Assembly: GCA_937923945.1 (NCBI GenBank)
Contig: CALDWC010000160.1
Location: forward strand, 1 to 24,798
DNA: 24,798 nt
DNA from: an uncultured Treponema sp.
GTDB lineage: Bacteria; Spirochaetota; Spirochaetia; Treponematales; Treponemataceae
Reading direction: 5' to 3'
Shown: piece by piece, positions 1 to 6,874 of the stretch
How positions within the stretch are numbered: the first letter of the stretch is position 1
Layout of the letters: the number at the start of each line of letters is the position of its first letter
Notes under the pieces: model-generated
The model's input: only the letters and a program-made list of their open reading frames with translations
Database searches by the model: none
Told to the model about the DNA's origin: nothing
Translations under genes and position numbers: made by a program

Positions 1-231
1 CAGCTCAGTGTTCAAAACATCTGCCTGCGTTATACTTCCATAGCTGTCTGCCAAATAATAAGGTAGATTCTGAACATTTACGAAACAATAGATTTTAAAG
101 GTGGGCACTGATTAATTCTCGATTGAATTAATCAGTGCCTCCATAAGCGCCGTGTTTCCCATTTTGCCGTGTGTAAACATCAGTTTAAAAACCCAGTCTT
201 TTTTCGGGTCTACATCATGTTCATTTTTCAT
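1..231 (-). pseudogene. Rpn-family PD-(D/E)XK nuclease/transposase, interrupted 5' part
   Basis: This is a disrupted copy of the gene that starts at 24477, in the opposite orientation. Its first 30 codons (MKNEHDVDPKKDWVFKLMFT, then HGKMGNTALM) match the right-hand copy closely. After 'gcgcttat' about 88 bases replace the 19 found in the right copy, and identity resumes with 'ttggcagacagc'. The net gain of 69 bases keeps frame, but the insert itself supplies an in-frame TAA after about 39 codons, so the product is a short stub. The start ATG (229-231) has a GGAGG ribosome site at good spacing. Rpn proteins are recombination-promoting nucleases found in many copies per genome. The gene runs off the left edge of the window. 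Confidence 0.8.
52..139. mobile_element. Small hairpin-bearing insertion in the left Rpn copy
   Basis: Comparison with the right-hand copy shows foreign sequence here. It holds a perfect 15-bp stem, GGCACTGATTAATTC, with a 6-base loop at 104-139, followed on the minus strand by about 50 bases of unrelated AT-rich sequence. It codes for nothing visible. The stem core is shared with the dispersed repeats at about 437-473 and 9495-9527, so it probably belongs to a short non-autonomous repeat family. No target-site duplication could be identified, and 19 target bases are missing, so a simple transposition is not proven. Edges are good to a few bases. Confidence 0.6.
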
Positions 232-247
232 GAAAACCTCCGAACAT

Positions 248-279
248 AAAAAAGCCGGCATAAAATCTTATGTCGGCTT
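248..279 (-). terminator. Terminator-like hairpin in the leader of the left Rpn copy
   Basis: On the minus strand a 12-bp stem (AAGCCGACATAA / TTATGCCGGCTT, one A-C mismatch, loop GATT) is followed at once by six T, and the ribosome site comes only a few bases later. The same element is intact in the right-hand copy. The position between any upstream promoter and the ribosome site suggests an attenuator or an insulator against read-through, not an end-of-gene terminator. Confidence 0.55.
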
Positions 280-392
280 CCGCTATAAATATAACCTAAA
301 AAATTAAAAAATGTGCGTTTTAGAAAAAAGTTTTGATTTTTTTATGTTTTTTGGCAGCTTGCTTTATTCGCTTCATTGCCGAGAAGGCTTAC

Positions 393-435
393 GGAAACGC
401 TGATGAAAAGCTTGGTACCGTTTACCGGCGTTTAG
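393..435. repeat. 43-nt dispersed hairpin repeat, copy A
   Basis: Begins GGAAACGCTGATGAAAAGC and ends in GCGTTT. It aligns over its full 43 bases with copies at 2115-2157 and 7659-7701. This is the most diverged copy: only the outer stem (AAACGC/GCGTTT) is well kept. It lies in a noncoding stretch between the left inverted-repeat arm and the chimeric remnant, directly beside a copy of the second repeat type. Confidence 0.6.
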
Positions 436-436
436 A

Positions 437-473
437 GATGCCCTCAATTCTTGATAGAATGAATCAGTGTCTC
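437..473 (-). repeat. Second short repeat type, copy 1
   Basis: On the minus strand it reads GACACTGATTCATTCTATC followed by AAGAATTGAGGGCATC. It shares the pattern CTGATT-ATTC-TC-AGAATT with 9495-9527 and with the hairpin inserted in the left Rpn copy (104-139). It abuts copy A of the 43-nt repeat, so the two may form one composite element here. Confidence 0.5.
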
Positions 474-532
474 CTTAAGTAGCTTTCACCTGCATCCTAT
501 TTATAAAAACTCAAAATTTTCCCTATAACCGG

Positions 533-1009
533 TTGATTTTGTTTTTTGTTCTGTTTTCTATTCTTTACTTTTTAGAACACCATCGTTTTTTTAATGCCAA
601 GCTCAATCAAATTATTTTATTATGTGCAAGTTTACTATTTTATTCGTTTGCACATATCGGCTTTATTCCGTTTTTATTTTATGCGTTTTTAATAACATAT
701 TGTTTTAGTTTTCTTGTTAGGAAAAATAAGTTTTATTTTATTACTGCAATAGTTCTTGACGTACTGCCGCTCTTCGTTTTCAAATATATAAACTTTCTAT
801 TTCCGGTTGCTTCAAATTATATTGATTATATTTATGACGAACACTTGTTTTATGATACATTTGCACATCTAACAACGGAAGGCGCAAAAATCCGCACTCA
901 ACAGTTGTGCAATGATCTTGAAAAGATATTTTTCGAAATAATTATCAAGCATAAAAAAGCCTCTTCACAAGGAAGAGGCTTTTTCCCGTCAAACTGCCGG
1001 AAGACTTAG
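533..1009 (+). pseudogene. Chimeric remnant: MBOAT acyltransferase start joined to an SGNH-like tail
   Basis: The open frame (158 codons from TTG at 533) has two unlike halves. Residues 1 to about 92 are hydrophobic and read like the start of a DltB/AlgI-type MBOAT O-acyltransferase, including LCASLLFYSF and VFKYINFLF. After about residue 97 the text becomes soluble: FYDTFAHLTTEGAKIRT, then LCNDLEK, like the end of an SGNH-hydrolase-like partner (Asp...His-Leu...Gly-Ala). MBOAT and SGNH genes are often neighbours, so a deletion from inside the first to inside the second explains the join, near 815-840. The core with the catalytic His is absent and no ribosome site is seen. The frame then runs through a terminator hairpin, which suggests the original stop was lost by a nearby frameshift. 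Family calls are by eye. Confidence 0.5.
954..984. terminator. Bidirectional intrinsic terminator after flaB
   Basis: A perfect 13-bp stem, AAAAAGCCTCTTC / GAAGAGGCTTTTT with loop ACAAG. The stem ends in A and T runs on both sides, so it can stop transcripts from either strand. On the minus strand it lies about 21 bases after the flaB stop. On the plus strand it ends the remnant at 533-1009. Confidence 0.9.
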
Positions 1010-1866
1010 CGTAATAAAGTTAAAACACTTTGTGTAGACTGATTTGCCTGTGCAAGCATTGCAGTACCCGATTGTGTTAAAATCTGGTTCTTGGTGTAGT
1101 CTACCATTTCTTTTGCCATGTCTACATCGCGGATTCGTGATTCAGCTGCTTGTAAGTTTTCAGCTGCGATATCCAAACCGACGACCGTGTGCTCAAGTCT
1201 ATTTTGGTAGCCGCCAAGATCAGCTCGCTGCTTGTTAATCATCTTGATAGCTTCGTCCAAAATACCGATTGAGCGGTTTGCATCTGCAGGAGTTTCAATC
1301 GTTAAGATTTCTTCGTTTCCTACATTGCGTACACCCAATGCCTTGGCTGTCATCGTACCGATGTAAACGCGCGTTCTCTGGTCCATGTTAGCACCGATGT
1401 GGAACCACATGGAAGCAGTAACCGTGTTTTCTCCGGTTTCTCGTGCGAATCGTCCGGTCAACATATTCATACCGTTGAATTGTGCATGGCTTGCAATTCG
1501 GTCGACTTCAGCAACCAGCTGAGAAACTTCAACCTGAATATACATGCGGTCTTCTGCGGAATAAATACCGTTTGCCGCTTGAACGCTCAATTCGCGCATG
1601 CGCTGGATAACATCCGTAGTTTCTTGCAAGTATGCTTCTGCAACTTGGATAAATGAAATGCCGTTTTGTGCGTTTTCGCTTGCTTTGTTCAAACCGCGAA
1701 TTTGGCTTCTCATTTTTTCCGAAACCGCTAAACCGGATGCGTCATCGCCTGCTCGGTTAATGCGTAAACCTGACGAAAGTTTTTCAATGTTTTTCGTGTT
1801 CTTTAAGTTTGTGTTTCCTAAAGTCCTCTGTGAAAACATCGCACTCATGTTGTGATTAATGATCAT
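1006..1866 (-). CDS. flaB: Flagellin, FlaB-type periplasmic filament core protein
   Basis: A 286-residue flagellin with the conserved ends that build the filament core: MIINHNMSAMFSQRTLGN at the start and ANQSTQSVLTLLR at the end. The N-terminal helices contain EKLSSGLRINRAGDDASGLA. The variable D2/D3 domains of enteric flagellins are absent, as usual for spirochaete FlaB, whose filaments lie in the periplasm inside a FlaA sheath. There is no signal peptide; flagellins leave through the flagellar export apparatus. The ATG at 1866 has AGGAG upstream at 1873-1877. The gene is monocistronic: a strong terminator follows, and upstream there is a sigma-28-like promoter and a CsrA-like hairpin. Which FlaB paralogue this is cannot be told from the window. 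Treponema species usually carry several. Confidence 0.97.
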   Translation of the reverse strand: MIINHNMSAMFSQRTLGNTNLKNTKNIEKLSSGLRINRAGDDASGLAVSEKMRSQIRGLNKASENAQNGISFIQVAEAYLQETTDVIQRMRELSVQAANGIYSAEDRMYIQVEVSQLVAEVDRIASHAQFNGMNMLTGRFARETGENTVTASMWFHIGANMDQRTRVYIGTMTAKALGVRNVGNEEILTIETPADANRSIGILDEAIKMINKQRADLGGYQNRLEHTVVGLDIAAENLQAAESRIRDVDMAKEMVDYTKNQILTQSGTAMLAQANQSTQSVLTLLR

Positions 1867-1888
1867 ATGCTACTCCTTTGGCTTTTTT

Positions 1889-1902
1889 GACGGCTCCCCG
1901 TC
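1889..1902 (-). promoter_or_regulatory. Candidate CsrA-binding hairpin in the flaB leader
   Basis: On the minus strand the RNA would form GACGG-GGAG-CCGTC, a perfect 5-bp stem showing GGA in its loop. It lies 11 bases before the AGGAG ribosome site (1873-1877), which is a second GGA. Paired GGA sites, one at the Shine-Dalgarno sequence, are the known arrangement by which CsrA represses flagellin translation in Bacillus (hag), and Borrelia flaB is also under CsrA control. The flanking bases match the full CsrA consensus only partly. Confidence 0.5.
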
Positions 1903-1987
1903 CGGCATCCATTGCCTTTATGTCATCTTATCCGAAATTTCTGTCATCAAGCAGAAAGACGGAAGCGTTATACAACGCTCATTTATT

Positions 1988-2014
1988 GTATCGGTAAACG
2001 GTAAAAAGCCTTAA
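1988..2014 (-). promoter_or_regulatory. Candidate sigma-28 promoter of flaB
   Basis: Minus strand TTAA-N15-ACCGATAC, against the flagellar sigma consensus TAAA-N15-GCCGATAA: 3 of 4 and 6 of 8 bases match at exact spacing. It would give a leader of about 115 bases before the flaB ATG. The match is weaker than at 9991-10017. Confidence 0.4.
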
Positions 2015-2114
2015 GAACTTTTTTTTATTTTTGTTGATTTTCAGCCTTTTAATGCTAAACTCGCAGGCTTCAGCAAGGTTCGGCAAAAGCACGGAAAACG
2101 ATAAATGCTTTTAA

Positions 2115-2157
2115 GGAAACGCTGATTAAAGGCTTGCCGCCGTTTAACAGCGTTTCC
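2115..2157. repeat. 43-nt dispersed hairpin repeat, copy B
   Basis: Starts GGAAACGCTGATTAAAGGC and ends AACAGCGTTTCC. The outer 10-bp stem (GGAAACGCTG/CAGCGTTTCC) is perfect and the inner stem has drifted. It lies 77 bases past the end of the DUF2147 gene, so it may slow or end that transcript. Confidence 0.7.
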
Positions 2158-2234
2158 TAAAGGAGTCTGTTCGACTAAAGAGAAAATAGGAAAACTATAA
2201 GATTTTGCGTTTTATAAACTTGATTCCTGCGGAT

Positions 2235-2801
2235 TTATTCGGCGATTAAAAATTCCGCTAAATTTTTTCGTGCGTAGTCACCACCGAATTTTTCTGCGTG
2301 TTCGATAACGGCTGCGTTGATTTCTTCTACAGACGCTTTTTCCCAGTAAATCGTCATGCCGATTCCCCAACCGATTTCACCGCGAACAGCGAGACAATCG
2401 CTTGTACGTTTTTTCCCGTCCGCTTTCGTGTAGCTTATTTCGCAGGTATACATTTTTCCGTTGCGGGCATCGATAATATGCCCGTTTTCCCAAACGCCTT
2501 CCGAAACTTTGGTAAGGTTAAAGATAAGCGGCACTTTTGCCCGCAACAGTGTAGGAATATTTTCAGCCATAAGCGGATGCCCCGGATAATTGCGAGTACA
2601 TTTTTTGCAAGGTTGGTCAACCGGTAAACCGACCGCTAAAAGACACCTTGCAAACAGCATATCGTCTTGTGTGTACACTTTCCAGTAACCGGAAATTTTT
2701 TTGCCGTTAAAGCTTTTCCAATATCCTTCAACGGGATCGTCTGCAAACACAAGACTGCAACTGAAGCATAAAATTAACAATGCACCTATCCGCTGTTTCA
2801 T
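2235..2801 (-). CDS. Secreted DUF2147-family protein
   Basis: A 188-residue protein with a Sec signal peptide (MKQRIGALLILCFSCSLVFA, cleavage expected after residue 20). The rest fits DUF2147: DPVEGYWKS at the front, a CKKC pair at residues 65 and 68, WENGHIIDARNGKMYTC in the middle, and a repeat of the pattern in VRGEIGWGIG. Members are small beta-rich periplasmic or outer-membrane-associated proteins whose biochemical role is not established. The start ATG (2799-2801) has only a distant AAGGA. The gene follows purDM on the same strand after 67 bases, but no functional link is evident. A TATAAA lies in the gap without a good -35 partner, so separate transcription is possible. Confidence 0.85.
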   Translation of the reverse strand: MKQRIGALLILCFSCSLVFADDPVEGYWKSFNGKKISGYWKVYTQDDMLFARCLLAVGLPVDQPCKKCTRNYPGHPLMAENIPTLLRAKVPLIFNLTKVSEGVWENGHIIDARNGKMYTCEISYTKADGKKRTSDCLAVRGEIGWGIGMTIYWEKASVEEINAAVIEHAEKFGGDYARKNLAEFLIAE

Positions 2802-2868
2802 ACGTGAACCAGTCCTTAATTTTATAATGTGTCAGCAAACTGCATGTAACACGCAACTTGCGATAAAA

Positions 2869-5202
2869 TTATCTGAGCGTGACGGTCGATTTTTCGTGTT
2901 CACTTTTAACCGTCTCGCCAATCACAAAAGTTTTTTCGCCGATTAAACTTTGCAGCTTTTGCACATTTTCTTTTGCAACCACTGCAATTAAACCGATTCC
3001 CTGATTAAAAATCCGATACATCTCGTTATTGTCGGTTTTTGAAAGCGTTTCAATCAATCGATACAGCGGCGGTACTTCCCATGAGTTTTTATAAATGACG
3101 ACATCAACATCTTTCGGTAAAATGCGTGGAATATTTTCATAAAAGCCGCCACCGGTGATATGAGCTAACCCCTTAATTAAATCCGGCTCGTTTTGTAAAA
3201 TCGGATAAATTTCCTGCAAATAACTGCGGTGCGGTTTTAAAAGCACCTTTTCCAGCGGTTCGCCCAGTTCAGGATACACATGCGAAAGCGGCACTCCTTC
3301 AAAAGTTTTCCGCACGAGCGAGTACCCGTTTGTGTGCGGACTGTCCGAATGCAAGCCGACCAAAACATCGCCCGGAACAATCGTTTGCTTCGGCAGCACT
3401 TTCGTTTTTTCAACGACACCGACGATAGTTCCCGCAATATCGAATTCTCCCGGTAAATACACGCCCGGCATTTCAGCCGTTTCGCCGCCGATTAGCGCAC
3501 AGCCGCTTTTTACGCATGCGGCGGACATTCCGGCAACGATTTCGCTTACCACTTTCGGGTCGAGCTTTGACGTAGCAAAATAATCTAAAAAGAAAAGCGG
3601 TTTTGCTCCCTGCACAAGAATATCGTCAATACAATGGTTAACAATATCCATACCAATTGAACGGTAACTTTTCACCTGGGCGGCAAGTTTTACTTTCGTT
3701 CCGACTCCGTCCGTCGAACCGACCAACACCGGATCTTTCATCTGTAAAAGCTCGGCGCAATCAAAAAGTCCACCGAAAGAACCGACATCTGATAAAACAT
3801 TTTTGGTATAGGTTGATTTAACCGATTCCGCCATCAACTTGACGGCGAGATTGCCCGCATCGATGTCGACACCCGCTGCATCGTACGCGGTCGATTTTGC
3901 ACCCTGCTTTGATTCTTTTTGTTTTAAATATTGTAAGCCACGCCATGCAATATCTTTTCGGAATTGACTGCGGGGGAACGTGATCGACCGTACTTTTGCG
4001 TATGCATGCGAAACCGCTTCGGAAAGATTCGCCGCATAAGCGGTAACACCTAAAACGCGACCGCCGTGTGCATAGAGCGTGCCGTCTTTTTTTACAGTTC
4101 CCGCATGAATTACCTGAATGGACGAGCCGTTTGCGGTTTCGGCTTTCAGCTCGGCTTCAATCAGAGGCACATCCTGCGTTTGCCCCGAAGGATAACCTTC
4201 GTTTGCCATCACCACCGTTACCGCAGAACCGGACTTCCAGCGTAATGCGCTTTTATTCAAAGAGCCGGCACAGCATGATCGCATCACTTCGGATAAATTT
4301 CCGTCAAAAACCGCCATAATACTTTGTGTTTCGGGATCGCCGAAACGGCAGTTATATTCCAACACTTTCGGTCCGTCTTCGGTCATAATCAAACCGGCGT
4401 ACAACACACCGATATAGGGTGTTCCTTGTTTTTTAAAATGCGCAATAACCGGAGCAATCACTTTTTCGGCAATTTTCTCGGTTTCCGCCATCGGATACGC
4501 CGGTACCGGTGTATAGGCGCCCATTCCGCCGGTGTTTTCTCCGGCATCGCCATCATAAATGCGTTTATGATCCTGCGAGGACGGCATAACGGCATACCGC
4601 TCACCGTCCGAAAAGGCTAACACGGAAATTTCTTCACCGATCAGCTTTTCTTCAATAAGGATTTCGTTCGTATAAACTTCGCCGCATTCCTTGAGTAACT
4701 CATAGACAACACCGATTGCCTCATGCTTTGATTCGGGAAGGAAAACGCCCTTGCCGGATGCAAGCCCCGATTTTTTTATTACATATTTGGTTATGTCATG
4801 GTTTTTTATCCATTTGGCTGCTTCGTTAAAATCGGTAAACATACAGTACTTTGCCGTCGGAATACCCAGCCGAATCATCAGTTTTTTGGAAAAAACTTTT
4901 GAGCTTTCAATTTCACTTGCCACTTTTGAAGGACCGAAACAAGGAATGTTTTTTGCTGCCAATGCATCCGCCAAGCCTAAACACAAGGGGACTTCTGGAC
5001 CGACGACAACCATAACAATGCCGGTTGCGACGGAAAAGTCGGTCAGTTCCTTTATATTATCTACAGCGATTGAAATATTTTGTCCCAGTGCCGCCGTTCC
5101 GGCATTTCCCGGAGCAATAAAAAGTTCAACCGATTTTTCTTCTTTTAATTTTAATGCCAGTGCGTGCTCCCGCCCGCCTGAACCTACCAGTAATATTTTC
5201 AT
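2869..5202 (-). CDS. purD-purM: Bifunctional PurD-PurM: GAR synthetase fused to AIR synthetase
   Basis: One 777-residue frame carries two enzymes of de novo purine synthesis. Residues 1 to about 425 are phosphoribosylamine-glycine ligase (step 2): GSGGREHAL at 7-15, an ATP-grasp core with GENTGGMGAYTP, and YNCRFGDPETQ at 283-293. After a short Lys/Gln-rich linker, about 436-777 are phosphoribosylformylglycinamidine cyclo-ligase (step 5): STDGVGTKVKLA, GGETAEMPG at 572-580, and HITGGGFYENIPRIL. Both halves look complete, with no frameshift at the join. The order matches the fused eukaryotic Ade5,7 type, whereas most bacteria keep purD and purM apart. PurN, which acts at step 3, is not seen nearby, nor are other pur genes. 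The start ATG is preceded by a TATAAT box only 8 bases away. Confidence 0.95.
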   Translation of the reverse strand: MKILLVGSGGREHALALKLKEEKSVELFIAPGNAGTAALGQNISIAVDNIKELTDFSVATGIVMVVVGPEVPLCLGLADALAAKNIPCFGPSKVASEIESSKVFSKKLMIRLGIPTAKYCMFTDFNEAAKWIKNHDITKYVIKKSGLASGKGVFLPESKHEAIGVVYELLKECGEVYTNEILIEEKLIGEEISVLAFSDGERYAVMPSSQDHKRIYDGDAGENTGGMGAYTPVPAYPMAETEKIAEKVIAPVIAHFKKQGTPYIGVLYAGLIMTEDGPKVLEYNCRFGDPETQSIMAVFDGNLSEVMRSCCAGSLNKSALRWKSGSAVTVVMANEGYPSGQTQDVPLIEAELKAETANGSSIQVIHAGTVKKDGTLYAHGGRVLGVTAYAANLSEAVSHAYAKVRSITFPRSQFRKDIAWRGLQYLKQKESKQGAKSTAYDAAGVDIDAGNLAVKLMAESVKSTYTKNVLSDVGSFGGLFDCAELLQMKDPVLVGSTDGVGTKVKLAAQVKSYRSIGMDIVNHCIDDILVQGAKPLFFLDYFATSKLDPKVVSEIVAGMSAACVKSGCALIGGETAEMPGVYLPGEFDIAGTIVGVVEKTKVLPKQTIVPGDVLVGLHSDSPHTNGYSLVRKTFEGVPLSHVYPELGEPLEKVLLKPHRSYLQEIYPILQNEPDLIKGLAHITGGGFYENIPRILPKDVDVVIYKNSWEVPPLYRLIETLSKTDNNEMYRIFNQGIGLIAVVAKENVQKLQSLIGEKTFVIGETVKSEHEKSTVTLR

Positions 5203-5239
5203 ATACGGTAATTATAATGGGAACGCTGAAAAGTTTCTA
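5203..5239 (-). promoter_or_regulatory. Promoter of purDM with almost no leader
   Basis: Minus strand: TATAAT at 5211-5216 (perfect -10), with TAGAAA at 5234-5239 as a 4-of-6 -35 at 17-base spacing. Only 8 bases separate the -10 box from the ATG, so the transcript would start at or within about 2 bases of the start codon. Confidence 0.6.
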
Positions 5240-5240
5240 G

Positions 5241-5269
5241 TTGCATGAGAAGTGCTCTTTTGATAAAAT
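5241..5269 (+). promoter_or_regulatory. Promoter of mutT, apparently leaderless
   Basis: TTGCAT at 5241-5246, 17 bases, then TAAAAT at 5264-5269. The ATG begins 7 bases after the -10 box, so its A is close to the predicted transcription start and no ribosome site can fit. It stands back to back with the purDM promoter: the two -35 boxes are one base apart. Confidence 0.65.
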
Positions 5270-5276
5270 AGCGGCT

Positions 5277-5681
5277 ATGAAAAAAACGAAAAAAGTGGTT
5301 GCGGCAATCCTGTACCGCAAAGCGGCTTCCGGTGTAGAAATTTTTGCTGCACGGCGTAATCACGGAGAATTTACCGGCTTTTGGGAGTTTCCGGGCGGTA
5401 AAGTCGAAGCCGGCGAAACGGCGGAAACCGCTTTATACCGCGAGGTTCGTGAAGAACTTGTAGCGGATATTATAATTGAAAAGAGTTTTACCGTTGTTGA
5501 ATTTGAATACCCCGATTTTCATCTCAGTATGGAGTGCTTTTTGTGTCGTTTTAAAAGCGACTTTCAGCTGACCGAACACAGCGATGCACGGTGGCTTCCC
5601 GTCCATAAACTGAAGAGCGTTGAATGGCTACCTGCCGATATTCAAATAATCGAAAAGTTGCAACGGTATGATTATTTCTAA
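5277..5681 (+). CDS. mutT: MutT-like Nudix hydrolase (8-oxo-dGTP pyrophosphatase)
   Basis: A 134-residue protein with a Nudix box at about residues 41-63: GKVEAGE, seven residues, then REVREEL. The usual Gly near the end of the box is Val (VA in place of xG). The FWEFPGGKVE context and length fit MutT, which hydrolyses oxidised purine nucleoside triphosphates and so prevents A:T to C:G changes. The start was set at ATG 5277. The frame stays open upstream to a TTG at 5241, but that TTG is the -35 box of a good promoter. The gene stands 74 bases from divergent purDM. The ABC permease starts 191 bases downstream, so it is probably not tightly linked. Confidence 0.9.
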   Translation: MKKTKKVVAAILYRKAASGVEIFAARRNHGEFTGFWEFPGGKVEAGETAETALYREVREELVADIIIEKSFTVVEFEYPDFHLSMECFLCRFKSDFQLTEHSDARWLPVHKLKSVEWLPADIQIIEKLQRYDYF

Positions 5682-5721
5682 AATCGAATACTCGAAAAAA
5701 CTTCGGTGTGCGGGAAAAGGC

Positions 5722-5771
5722 TTTTGCGGTAAACGCTTCGCTTGCCGCTCGAAAGGCGGTTTATCGCAAAA
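5722..5771. repeat. Long intergenic hairpin between mutT and the ABC permease
   Basis: The arms TTTTGCGGTAAAC (5722-5734) and GTTTATCGCAAAA (5759-5771) pair over 13 bp with one G-U wobble. The 24-base middle can form a smaller GCC/GGC stem. No T-run follows, so it is not a classical terminator. Flanking codons give only short frames without a ribosome site, and no remnant of a binding-protein gene is readable. Confidence 0.5.
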
Positions 5772-5872
5772 ACTTGCTGAAAGCGGCAGGCGTCCCGATG
5801 CGATTTTCTCGAAAAGCGGTGTAAAGCATTATTTATTTTGGTGTGTAGGTTTTATATTTTCTCGGAGTTTGC

Positions 5873-6874
5873 ATGATAGAAAAAAACGGCTCAAATGCAA
5901 AAAAAGCCACCGTTATTATCGCAACCTTTTTAGCGGCTTTGTCGGTGATGATGCTGTCAGTCGGTTTAGGCTCGGTAAAATTTTCTTTTGAAGAAATTCT
6001 ACAGGGACTTTTCGGCAGTGAAAAAACTCCGGCGCGGCTTTTAATCTGGAATGTGCGGCTGCCTCGAACGCTCGGGGCGGCAATGACGGGGACCTGTCTT
6101 TCACTCGCAGGCTGTCTTTTACAGGGCGTGATGCGAAACGATATGGCGTCACCTTCGACAATCGGCGTAACCGGCGGCGCAAGCTTTGTCGCTTATGTTA
6201 CTTTGGTGTTTCGCCCCGATCTCAGTCAGTACTTTCCCATTGCCGCGATCATCGGTGCTTTTATCACTACGATGATTATTTATGCGATTTCATACAATGA
6301 AGGCGTGCTGCCCATCACGATGATTCTTTCGGGGATGGCGATTTCTTCTATGTTCGGGGCGTTTAACGACATCATCAAAAGTTTTTTTGCCGATAACCTC
6401 CATAATGTTGTGGGATTTTTGGTCGGAAGTTTTAACGGTATTTCTTGGGGACACTTGAAGTTAATTTCAGGCTATGCACTCACCGGTATTCTTGCCTGCT
6501 TTTTTCTCCCCACAAAGCTCAACATTTTAATGCTGGGAGACGAAATGAGCAATTCGCTCGGGCTGAATACCGAACGCTTCCGCTTTATCCTCATTGTAAT
6601 TTCTTCTCTCCTTTCGGGTGCGGCGATTGCAACGGCGGGACTAATCAATTTTGTTGGGCTGATTATTCCGCACCTTGCAAAACTTTTAGTGGGTAGCGAT
6701 TACCGATTTCAAATGCCGGCGAGTATGGGACTGGGAGTTTTACTCGTGGTAACGGCTGACCTCATCGGGCGGACGATTTTACCGGTCGGAGAAGTTTCGG
6801 CAAGCGTGTTGATTTCGTTTTTGGGAGCGCCGTTCTTTTTGTATTTACTCCGCCGAAAAAAAAGGAGCGCCTAA
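5873..6874 (+). CDS. FecCD-family ABC transporter permease
   Basis: A 333-residue membrane protein of the FecCD/BtuC family, the permease of importers for iron-siderophore, haem or cobalamin. Visible family text includes NVRLPRTLGAAMTGTCLSLAG (about residues 60-80), GLINFVGLIIPHLAKLLVGSDYR (the loop contacting the ATPase) and a closing FLGAPFFLYLLRR. About nine or ten hydrophobic helices can be counted. The ATG has GGAG five bases upstream. Its stop overlaps the start of the ATPase gene. No periplasmic binding protein gene is next to it, so the substrate cannot be inferred. The binding protein may be encoded elsewhere or lost. Confidence 0.93.
   Translation: MIEKNGSNAKKATVIIATFLAALSVMMLSVGLGSVKFSFEEILQGLFGSEKTPARLLIWNVRLPRTLGAAMTGTCLSLAGCLLQGVMRNDMASPSTIGVTGGASFVAYVTLVFRPDLSQYFPIAAIIGAFITTMIIYAISYNEGVLPITMILSGMAISSMFGAFNDIIKSFFADNLHNVVGFLVGSFNGISWGHLKLISGYALTGILACFFLPTKLNILMLGDEMSNSLGLNTERFRFILIVISSLLSGAAIATAGLINFVGLIIPHLAKLLVGSDYRFQMPASMGLGVLLVVTADLIGRTILPVGEVSASVLISFLGAPFFLYLLRRKKRSA

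Larger units (their letters stand above)
1..358. repeat. Left arm of long inverted repeat bounding the window
   Basis: The reverse complement of this stretch matches 24349-24638 nearly base for base apart from the insertion at about 52-139. Identity covers the first part of the Rpn gene, its ribosome site, the leader hairpin and about 75 bases of AT-rich upstream sequence. It fades at 'agctgc', around 353-358 here and 24349-24354 on the right. The repeat may continue beyond the left window edge. Confidence 0.85.
1867..2234. other. Noncoding stretch between flaB and the DUF2147 gene
   Basis: These 368 bases hold no convincing gene on either strand. They contain the flaB leader and promoter (to about 2014), a T-rich tract, about 70 bases with nothing recognisable, copy B of the 43-nt hairpin repeat, and a short AT-rich piece beside the DUF2147 stop codon. 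No classical terminator for the DUF2147 transcript was seen. The repeat hairpin is the only candidate. Confidence 0.6.

Noticed and set aside
5241..5276. TTG start that would extend MutT by 12 residues
   Set aside because: The TTG is the -35 box of a well-spaced promoter and the extra residues do not belong to the family.
5682..5872. Cobalamin riboswitch upstream of the FecCD-type permease
   Set aside because: No B12-box sequence could be recognised; only a simple 13-bp hairpin is present.
5668..5991. Open frame between mutT and the permease
   Set aside because: It overlaps the permease start in another frame, has no ribosome site, and its composition reflects a hairpin region.
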